From Cyclobacteriaceae bacterium (GTDB taxonomy: Bacteria; Bacteroidota; Bacteroidia; Cytophagales; Cyclobacteriaceae), in the NCBI GenBank assembly GCA_025358195.1, contig JANYKP010000406.1, positions 1 to 6,931 of the forward strand: a stretch of 6,931 bases of DNA. Direction: 5' to 3'. How positions within the stretch are numbered: position 1 is the first letter of the stretch; every line of letters begins with the position of its first letter. This document shows, one piece after another, positions 1 to 4,527 of the stretch. The notes under the pieces were generated by a model. The model saw nothing but the letters and a program-made list of their open reading frames with translations. It did not search any database and was not told the origin of the DNA. The translations under genes and the position numbers were made by a program.

Positions 1-687
1 CGTTATCAAAGGCCGGGTATCGTACCCCATCACATACGGTACGGGAATATGACTGGCGGAAGGTATAAGATCCGTCACAAAACAAAGGGTCCTGTCTTTA
101 AAGCGGATCATCGGTATCATCATTTTGTCTGTGTGACCGGAGGCATAAAAAATATCAAATTCTTTCAGGGGTGAAGGCTTATTCATGTCAATCATTTTGA
201 GATGACCGCTTTCCTTGACAGGAAAAATGTTCTCCTTGAGAAAGCTGGCTTTTTCACGGGTATTCGGTTGCGTTGCCCATTTCCAATGGTCCTCATTCGA
301 CCAATACGTGGCCTTTGGAAATGTGAGCGCAAAGTTCTCACCATCCTTCTTTACTCCCCCGCCGCAATGATCAAAATGCAGATGGGTAAGGAACATATCA
401 GTAATATCCGAAGCTGAAAAACCTGCTTTGTGAAGCGACTTTATAAGGGTGTCTTCTCCATGTAAATGGTAATGACTTAAAAATTTCGAGTGTTGCTTTT
501 CACCGATTCCATTGTCGATCAGGATAAGCCGGTCTCCATTTTCGATCAGCAGGCAACGCATGGCCCACGTACAAAGATTATTTTCGTCAGCAGGATTGGT
601 CTTTTGCCAAATGGATTTCGGAACAACGCCAAACATGGCACCACCATCGAGCTTAAAATAGCCGGTGTTAATTACTGATAATCTCAT
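1..687 (-). CDS. MBL-fold metallo-hydrolase (C-terminus cut by window edge)
   Basis: This is the first 229 residues of a metallo-beta-lactamase-fold hydrolase, read by translating the minus strand from the ATG at 687-685; the frame stays open to the window edge. The zinc motif THLHFDHCGG lies at residues 101-110, giving His102, His104, Asp106 and His107. A further metal His is likely at 185 (ASGHTD) and a bridging Asp at 206 (VTDLIP). The last family His would lie beyond the edge. Residues 43-60 (MRCLLIEN, LILIDNG) match the usual N-terminal beta strands. There is no signal peptide, so it is probably cytoplasmic. The general layout resembles the lactonase/YtnP-like branch, but the substrate cannot be told from sequence. 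It follows accA by 68 bp on the same strand with no promoter visible in the gap, so co-transcription is likely. The start is supported by family-like N-terminal sequence; no Shine-Dalgarno is seen. The fold is certain; the substrate is unknown. Confidence 0.93.
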   Translation of the reverse strand, partial: MRLSVINTGYFKLDGGAMFGVVPKSIWQKTNPADENNLCTWAMRCLLIENGDRLILIDNGIGEKQHSKFLSHYHLHGEDTLIKSLHKAGFSASDITDMFLTHLHFDHCGGGVKKDGENFALTFPKATYWSNEDHWKWATQPNTREKASFLKENIFPVKESGHLKMIDMNKPSPLKEFDIFYASGHTDKMMIPMIRFKDRTLCFVTDLIPSASHIPVPYVMGYDTRPLIT

Positions 688-733
688 TTCGGATTTTCGG
701 GTTGAAGTAATCCATTGACCTTTCTATGAACTG

Positions 734-754
734 TTACCAGAAACCAGTAACCAG
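734..754. repeat. Three tandem 7-bp units (wwACCAG) after accA
   Basis: Three head-to-tail heptamers read TTACCAG, AAACCAG and TAACCAG on the plus strand. They begin one base beyond the accA stop codon and lie in the short gap before the hydrolase gene. On the transcribed strand they read CTGGTTA, CTGGTTT, CTGGTAA. The GTTAC/GTAAC ends could also form a weak 5-bp hairpin. No function can be assigned. Confidence 0.6.
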
Positions 755-755
755 C

Positions 756-1706
756 CTATTCCCTCACTACTCCCATCGAACAAAACTTATCAATCCGCTG
801 ATTGATCAATTCCTGGGTGGGTAATTTGCTTAACTCATGATAGGTTGTAAGGATTGAGTTTTTCACTTCATTCGCCATCCACTTGATGTCTGTATGTGCC
901 CCCCCGAGAGGTTCTTTGATAATTCCGTCCACTAGTTTAAGCTGCTTCATGTCTTTTGCTGTAAGCTTCAACACTTCCGCCGCCTGCTCTTTAAAGTCCC
1001 AACTTCTCCATAAGATAGAAGAACAGGATTCCGGTGAGATGACGGAGTACCAGGTATTTTCGAGCATATAAACCCTGTCGCCAATACCAATACCTAACGC
1101 ACCACCCGAAGCGCCTTCTCCGATGATGATGCAGATGACGGGTACTTTGAGCATGAACATTTCCTTCAGGTTGCGGGCAATGGCTTCACCTTGACCACGC
1201 TCTTCCGCTTCCAGTCCCGGGAAAGCACCGGGCGTATCGATGAACGTAACAATGGGTTTATTAAATTTTTCAGCTATTCTCATAAGCCGGAGCGCTTTGC
1301 GATAGCCTTCCGGGTTGGCCATACCGAAGTTGCGCATCTGTCGCTGCTTGGTGTTCCTTCCTTTCTGTTGGCCTATGAGCACAAACGTTTGCCCGTCAAT
1401 ACTACCCAGACCGCCGACCATGGCTTTATCATCGCCTACATTCCGATCTCCATGAAGTTCGATAAAGTCAGTAGTGATTTCATAAATGTAGTCCAGTGTA
1501 TAGGGCCGGTCGGGATGACGGGAGAGTGCCACCCGCTGCCAGCCCGTGAGGTTTTCAAAGGTCTCCTTCTTAAGGTCGAGAATTTTATTTTCCAGCGCCA
1601 GGATTGCGGTATTGACCGAATCATCGCTGTCATCCGCCAGTTGCTTCATATCCTGAAGTTTGGACTCCAGCTCGGCAATCGGTTTTTCAAAATCCAACAA
1701 AGTCAT
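756..1706 (-). CDS. accA: Acetyl-CoA carboxylase carboxyltransferase subunit alpha
   Basis: AccA pairs with AccD to form the carboxyltransferase that moves the carboxyl group from biotinylated AccB to acetyl-CoA. The product is malonyl-CoA, in the committed step of fatty acid synthesis, in the cytoplasm. The 316-residue length is normal for bacterial AccA. The N-terminus (LDFEKPIAELESKL, residues 4-17) and the following charged helix are typical. LSRHPDRPYTLDYI is at 61-74, followed by the crotonase-like core with TPGAFPGLEAEERGQGEA at 158-175 and the oxyanion-hole glycine segment GEGASGGALGIGIGD at 196-210. ISPESCSSILWR at 223-234 is also characteristic. The ATG at 1706-1704 gives the family-standard N-terminus and sits about 20 bases after the promoter -7 element, so the leader is very short. 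accD is not in the window. The neighbour downstream is an MBL hydrolase, which is not part of the carboxylase. Confidence 0.98.
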   Translation of the reverse strand: MTLLDFEKPIAELESKLQDMKQLADDSDDSVNTAILALENKILDLKKETFENLTGWQRVALSRHPDRPYTLDYIYEITTDFIELHGDRNVGDDKAMVGGLGSIDGQTFVLIGQQKGRNTKQRQMRNFGMANPEGYRKALRLMRIAEKFNKPIVTFIDTPGAFPGLEAEERGQGEAIARNLKEMFMLKVPVICIIIGEGASGGALGIGIGDRVYMLENTWYSVISPESCSSILWRSWDFKEQAAEVLKLTAKDMKQLKLVDGIIKEPLGGAHTDIKWMANEVKNSILTTYHELSKLPTQELINQRIDKFCSMGVVRE

Positions 1707-1728
1707 CTTGGGCGTTTATGTGCGGGTG

Positions 1729-1763
1729 CAAAATTAGCAGTTTTTTGAAATTAGTTACCGAAA
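1729..1763 (-). promoter_or_regulatory. Bacteroidota-type promoter for accA
   Basis: On the minus strand TAATTTTG (1736-1729) matches the Bacteroidota sigma-ABfA -7 consensus TAnnTTTG exactly. A -33-like TTTC (1763-1760) lies 23 bp upstream, longer than the usual ~19 bp and one base off TTTG, so the -33 call is weak. Transcription would start near 1722-1725, leaving a leader of roughly 15-20 nt before accA. Confidence 0.6.
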
Positions 1764-1771
1764 CCGCCTAA

Positions 1772-1806
1772 TCACCGCGTTTATAACGATTCGTTGCGGG
1801 CGGTGA
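1772..1806. promoter_or_regulatory. Dyad-symmetric element between divergent genes
   Basis: A perfect 7-bp inverted repeat, TCACCGC at 1772-1778 and GCGGTGA at 1800-1806, encloses a second short palindrome, AACG at 1785-1788 and CGTT at 1792-1795. It lies just upstream of the accA -33 region and about 140 bp upstream of the plus-strand gene at 1947. This position would suit a regulator binding site, but no known operator is recognised. The arms are not followed by a T tract, so it is not a normal terminator. Confidence 0.4.
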
Positions 1807-1946
1807 CTATAACTTCACCTCCGCAGCCACGCAAAGGGATAAAGCGTTTTACCTAATAATCCTTTTTCCCAATCCCATAAATCCTAGTCAACAAACATTA
1901 TTTTTAACTTAGAATTTAAACGAACCAACTTTAAATAATCCAAAAC

Positions 1947-2387
1947 ATGAAAAAAAACCTACTCACATTACTCCTGGCCGTTGGTACATTGTTATCAATG
2001 GGACAGGGAAAAGATGATGGACAAGAGCTGATCAACACGTTCTTTGATCTTTACAAGAGCAAAGGCTATGATGTTGCTCTGAAGTATACCCTAACAACGA
2101 ACAAGTGGATACAACCACGCGGTGACGAAATGAATAACATCATTGTCCAACTGGCAAAAGAAGTAAAGGTGATGGGTGATTTTCTTGGTTACGAGGAAAT
2201 CAAGAGTAAAAAAGTGGGAAGCAGGTTCAGAATCGCCAGTTACCTTGCATACTACCAGCGCGACCCGGTGAGGTTTACCTTTGAACTTTACAAAAACGGT
2301 ATGGGGTGGGAAATTTCTAACTTCACATTTGACTTTAAGTTCGATGAGGAAATAGAGGAATCCATGAAACTCATCGACGGCAATTGA
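1947..2387 (+). CDS. Secreted protein of unknown function, 146 aa
   Basis: I do not recognise a named family. The N-terminus MKKNLLTLLLAVGTLLSMGQ is a classic Sec signal peptide (two lysines, hydrophobic stretch to about residue 17), with cleavage likely near residues 19-21 and no lipobox Cys. The mature part is about 125 residues. A helical, charged beginning (QELINTFFDLYKSKGYDVAL, 26-45) leads into alternating strand-like segments (SRFRIASYLAYY 92-103, VRFTFELYKNGMGWEISNFTF 108-128), ending in an acidic tail. That alpha-then-sheet pattern with a final GWEISNFTFD strand resembles small cystatin/NTF2-like periplasmic proteins, but this is only a fold guess. The ATG at 1947 is the only start that gives a signal peptide. 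The 240-bp upstream gap holds no perfect TAnnTTTG. It is monocistronic, closed by a strong terminator 33 bp downstream. Confidence 0.85.
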   Translation: MKKNLLTLLLAVGTLLSMGQGKDDGQELINTFFDLYKSKGYDVALKYTLTTNKWIQPRGDEMNNIIVQLAKEVKVMGDFLGYEEIKSKKVGSRFRIASYLAYYQRDPVRFTFELYKNGMGWEISNFTFDFKFDEEIEESMKLIDGN

Positions 2388-2419
2388 TCCCACCGTAAGT
2401 TCCACAAAAGTAATCCTCG

Positions 2420-2448
2420 CAAGGCGCCACCACGGCGCCTTGTTTGTT
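2420..2448 (+). terminator. Intrinsic terminator after the secreted protein gene
   Basis: A perfect 9-bp stem, CAAGGCGCC (2420-2428) and GGCGCCTTG (2434-2442), with a 5-nt loop, is followed by a T-rich run TTTGTT. It lies 33 bp after the stop codon at 2387. Confidence 0.85.
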
Positions 2449-2648
2449 AATTCAGAAAGTCATTCTCAACTCAGCCGCCCACCAAAAGGCATTTTGATGA
2501 TATTGGTCATGATTCTAAAAATGACCTGAGGATTTATTTCTACGAAACAGATCATTGTTTCTATTCAATAGGCCACAAACTGATGACCGATGATGTGGCA
2601 TACTCTTTTTTATGAACAATTACAAAATACTCAATCTTGTACCTTATT

Positions 2649-3581
2649 ATGAAAAGAATTAAATGGATTTGCTCGCTCATTGTACTTGGCCTATTAGCAA
2701 TGGCGACCGGATGTAAAGAGAAAAATGGTCCAGACCCCAATGCACCGTTCAATCCGGTGGGTGTTCTGGCGCATTATACGTTTGAAAATACTACCGACGA
2801 TATTTCCGGCAATTTTGATCCGGCTCCTTCCGACGTCATTGATATTACCTATGAGGATTCACATGCAGTGACTGCCGGAAAGGCCGCCGCCTTTAATGGA
2901 AGTACCTCTCTTATTGAGATCAGCAACGGGGACCAGTTTCTTACCAACGGAGACTTCTCCATCAGTTTTTGGATAAAGTCGAGTGGAGAAAGAAAAGGGC
3001 ATTTTGTATTGGGGCTTGCCGGCAAATTCGGCTTCCACTTCGAAATAGACACTCTTCAATGGTATAACCGACGGAAGAAAGTTCAATTCACAGCAGCCTA
3101 CGATGGAGTAGACAGCACGACCCGGGAAGATGACATTTGGGACGGCAGCGGGAAAACAAAGGATAATGGAGGATGGCAAGGTACCCTTGTTAATAAGGAT
3201 GTATCCGGCACGGGCATAGCTCCTTACTTCAAGAATACCTGGACTCATGTTGTATGCACCTACAACAGCGCTAAGAAAATTCACACGATGTATGTCAACT
3301 CTGAAAAAGTAAAGCAATTTGATTTCCACCTCTGGCCTGCCGGCAATGTAAGGCGCAAAGTCATCGGCGTGAAGTATGGTGGCAACCCGGCACCCGGCAA
3401 TAAACTTGCCCTCGGATTTATTCAGGCACGTGGAAACAGGATTATGACCCAGTCCTGGGCCAACTATACGGATGAGTTCAGTAATCACTTTAAAGGACTC
3501 ATGGATGATGTCTGGATTTTCTCGGTGGCCCTCAGCGACGTGGAAGTGGCCCAGTTATACAATACAGAAAGTAAGGAATGA
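2649..3581 (+). CDS. LamG/concanavalin A-like domain lipoprotein
   Basis: This is a 310-residue predicted surface or periplasmic lipoprotein. Residues 1-22 form a lipoprotein signal: MKRIK, a hydrophobic stretch, then AMATGC with Cys22 as the lipidated residue, followed by KEKNG. From about residue 38 there is a concanavalin A-like jelly roll of the Laminin_G_3 kind: GVLAHYTFEN at 38-47, AAAFNGSTSLIEI at 79-91, DFSISFWIK at 102-110, TWTHVVCTYN at 197-206, MYVNSEKV at 214-221, and the closing GLMDDVWIFSVALSDVEVAQ at 283-302. Residues about 135-195 form an extra, polar Gly/Asp/Lys-rich stretch between the strands. Such domains commonly bind carbohydrate or mediate adhesion; no catalytic motif is visible. 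An in-frame TTG at 2637 exists, but the ATG at 2649 starts directly with a normal signal peptide and is preferred. Ligand unknown. It is a single-gene unit ended by its own terminator. Confidence 0.9.
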   Translation: MKRIKWICSLIVLGLLAMATGCKEKNGPDPNAPFNPVGVLAHYTFENTTDDISGNFDPAPSDVIDITYEDSHAVTAGKAAAFNGSTSLIEISNGDQFLTNGDFSISFWIKSSGERKGHFVLGLAGKFGFHFEIDTLQWYNRRKKVQFTAAYDGVDSTTREDDIWDGSGKTKDNGGWQGTLVNKDVSGTGIAPYFKNTWTHVVCTYNSAKKIHTMYVNSEKVKQFDFHLWPAGNVRRKVIGVKYGGNPAPGNKLALGFIQARGNRIMTQSWANYTDEFSNHFKGLMDDVWIFSVALSDVEVAQLYNTESKE

Positions 3582-3603
3582 GAGATTTCTGATAGAACGA
3601 TAG

Positions 3604-3636
3604 AAAGGGTTTTAGTCCAACACTAAAACCCTTTTT
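3604..3636 (+). terminator. Intrinsic terminator after the LamG lipoprotein gene
   Basis: A perfect 13-bp stem, AAAGGGTTTTAGT (3604-3616) with ACTAAAACCCTTT (3622-3634), has a 5-nt CCAAC loop and ends in a run of five T (3632-3636). It starts 23 bases after the stop codon. The A-rich left arm would give a U-rich tail on the other strand too, so it might work in both directions. Confidence 0.9.
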
Positions 3637-3701
3637 CGTTGATGTTTTATAGATCGGTGTTTAAGCCGGATGGGCTCCTCAGCAAATATAACGCACGGTC
3701 T

Positions 3702-3732
3702 TTTGGATAAATTCAGGTGAAAGTTATCTTTG
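3702..3732 (+). promoter_or_regulatory. Consensus Bacteroidota promoter for tRNA-Asp
   Basis: TTTG (3702-3705), a spacer of exactly 19 bp, and TATCTTTG (3725-3732) match the -33/-7 consensus of the Bacteroidota primary sigma factor at every defined position. Transcription should begin about 3736-3740, some 70 nt before the mature tRNA. A 6-bp hairpin (CACCCT 3733-3738, AGGGTG 3746-3751) overlaps the expected start. Confidence 0.85.
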
Positions 3733-3811
3733 CACCCTGTTTTAAAGGGTGGCAGGTTAGCCGGTCAGCAGTTGTGGTCAGGCAGCCGTTAAAGCAGGTT
3801 TCGAAAAATTT

Positions 3812-3885
3812 GGTCTGGTAGTTCAGCTGGTTAGAATGCCTGCCTGTCACGCAGGAGGTCGCGGGTTCGAGTCCCGTCCGGACCG
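3812..3885 (+). tRNA. tRNA-Asp (anticodon GTC)
   Basis: The full cloverleaf is visible over 74 nt. The acceptor stem GGTCTGG (3812-3818) pairs with CCGGACC (3878-3884) with a single G-U pair, and the discriminator is G3885. The anticodon stem CCTGC/GCAGG (3839-3843, 3851-3855) holds loop CTGTCAC with anticodon GTC at 3846-3848. The T arm carries GGTTCGAGTCC. Discriminator G and anticodon GUC are both Asp identity elements. The CCA end is not encoded and must be added after transcription. The gene is a single-tRNA unit with its own promoter and terminator; no duplicated 3' tRNA end, which would mark an integrated element, is seen downstream in the window. Confidence 0.98.
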
Positions 3886-3901
3886 CCCATCTTTGATAAT
3901 C

Positions 3902-3930
3902 AAAGGGTTGCATCGACAACCCTTTTTTTT
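3902..3930 (+). terminator. Intrinsic terminator of the tRNA-Asp unit
   Basis: AAAGGGTTG (3902-3910) pairs perfectly with CAACCCTTT (3917-3925) around a 6-nt CATCGA loop. T continues through 3930 and resumes after a single C. It starts 17 bases after the tRNA 3' end. Confidence 0.93.
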
Positions 3931-3978
3931 CTTTTTTTATTGCCCCTCCTGCGAATTTTGATTTAAAACGACTCAACT

Positions 3979-4152
3979 ATGAAACAATACATAATCAAAC
4001 TCAAAGGAGTAGAAAATCAATATTTGAAAAATTACGATATGTTCAACGGTGGTACTTATGGCACTAAAAAAGAGGCTAAGCGGTTCACAGACCACCTCAC
4101 TGCTTCAATCATTGCAACCAAGACGGGTAATACCGTTAAAGAAGATAATTAA
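3979..4152 (+). CDS. Small protein of unknown function, 57 aa
   Basis: An open frame from ATG 3979 to TAA 4150-4152 encodes a lysine-rich, probably soluble cytoplasmic protein beginning MKQYIIKLKGVENQYL and ending TGNTVKEDN. I do not recognise a family. A strand-like start (QYIIKLKG, residues 3-10), a Gly/Tyr turn (MFNGGTYGTKKEAKRF, 27-42) and a helix-like segment (EAKRFTDHLTASIIA, 38-52) suggest a compact alpha/beta domain. Evidence that it is real: AT-rich codon use like neighbouring genes, a MKQ start, no rare-looking residue runs, and an abrupt GC change right after the stop. It begins 49 bases after the tRNA terminator T run. The only promoter candidate is GAATTTTG at 3953-3960, one base off the -7 consensus and without a clear -33 box. 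Homology is needed to confirm it. Confidence 0.6.
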   Translation: MKQYIIKLKGVENQYLKNYDMFNGGTYGTKKEAKRFTDHLTASIIATKTGNTVKEDN

Positions 4153-4169
4153 AGTTTTAGCCCGCCCCG

Positions 4170-4217
4170 GTTGGTGTTCGAGCAGGCACTCGCGCGTGGC
4201 GACACCAACACGCCTGC
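4170..4217. repeat. Nested inverted repeats at left end of the element
   Basis: GTTGGTGT (4170-4177) pairs perfectly with ACACCAAC (4202-4209). Inside it CGAG (4179-4182) pairs with CTCG (4189-4192). GCAGGC (4182-4187) can instead pair with GCCTGC (4212-4217), extending to TTCG/GAA with a bulged A. The pairings compete, so two alternative folds are possible. Confidence 0.5.
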
Positions 4218-4391
4218 GAACGTTCAGCACGCGTCAACCCATCGGCCCGTTACCCCAGCCCCCATCTACACTTCATCCATCCCCGCCTCGGTTGGTGTTT
4301 GCGTACCACCAAAAAAAAACAGCCTGCCAGAAGAATCAAATCATGCTTTCCATACGAAGTCTGGTGCTCACGGCAACTTCGAGAGGGGTTC

Positions 4392-4454
4392 GGGCGGCTA
4401 TTGCGGACGTGCACGCGTTGGTGTCGCCGCCCGCAATCCATCGCGACCACCAAC
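4392..4454. repeat. Three overlapping inverted repeats at right end of the element
   Basis: GGGCGGC (4392-4398) pairs with GCCGCCC (4426-4432). ATTGCGG (4400-4406) pairs with CCGCAAT (4431-4437). GTTGGTGTCGC (4417-4427) pairs with GCGACCACCAAC (4443-4454) with one bulge. The right-hand arms overlap, so the folds exclude one another in part. Confidence 0.55.
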
Positions 4455-4527
4455 GGGGCGGGGGCCATACCGATTAGGACTTGCGCCAGTAAACCCCGAC
4501 CAACGTCGAATGCAGAAATAACACCAA

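Larger units (their letters stand above)
4161..4462. repeat. 302-bp repeat element bounded by imperfect inverted repeats
   Basis: The left end CCCGCCCCGGTTGGTGTT (4161-4178) recurs as a direct copy with one mismatch at 4282-4299. It recurs inverted at the right end, where the minus strand from 4462 reads CCCGCCCCGTTGGTGGTCG, differing by one missing G and one change near the inner end. This gives a MITE-like or REP-like layout of about 300 bp with no coding capacity. A target duplication is not convincing; only TTAG flanks both sides. The element sits between convergent genes, where such elements are usually tolerated. Alternatives are a decayed insertion sequence remnant or a complex bidirectional terminator. 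Confidence 0.5.
4153..4527. other. Gene-free convergent intergenic region rich in repeats
   Basis: This stretch separates a plus-strand gene ending at 4152 from a minus-strand gene ending at 4528. It holds no credible gene: open frames on both strands are Pro/Arg/His-rich, overlap each other, and track the skewed base composition. The base content changes sharply: 39 of 60 bases at 4201-4260 are G or C, against 20 of 60 at 4021-4080. The motif GTTGGTGT or its complement occurs at 4170-4177, 4202-4209, 4291-4298, 4417-4424, 4447-4454 (one mismatch) and 4521-4528. A run of nine A lies at 4311-4319. No simple stem plus T tract terminates either flanking gene, so these structures may serve that purpose. 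Confidence 0.7.

Noticed and set aside
202..678. Plus-strand frames of 71 and 62 codons
   Set aside because: They lie antisense to the MBL hydrolase, whose zinc motif settles the coding strand.
1191..1748. 185-codon plus-strand frame
   Set aside because: It is antisense to accA, which matches its family along the full length.
2493..2523. TTTG, 19 bp, TAAAAATG as a promoter for the LamG gene, overlapping a GGTCAT/ATGACC hairpin
   Set aside because: The -7 box matches the consensus at only four of six defined positions and the start codon is about 120 bp away. Spacing alone is not enough.
3953..3960. GAATTTTG as a promoter -7 box for the 57-aa gene
   Set aside because: It is one base off the consensus and the only -33 candidate is the T-rich terminator tail, which would match by composition.
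3713..3976. Minus-strand open frame across the tRNA-Asp gene, containing WAVRTGLEPATSCVTGRHSN
   Set aside because: It is the antisense translation of the tRNA and its terminator. This type of RTGLEPATS sequence is a common spurious protein prediction over tRNA genes.
3863..4527. tRNA-Asp as an integration site of a genomic island
   Set aside because: No second copy of the tRNA 3' end, integrase or phage gene is present in the window.
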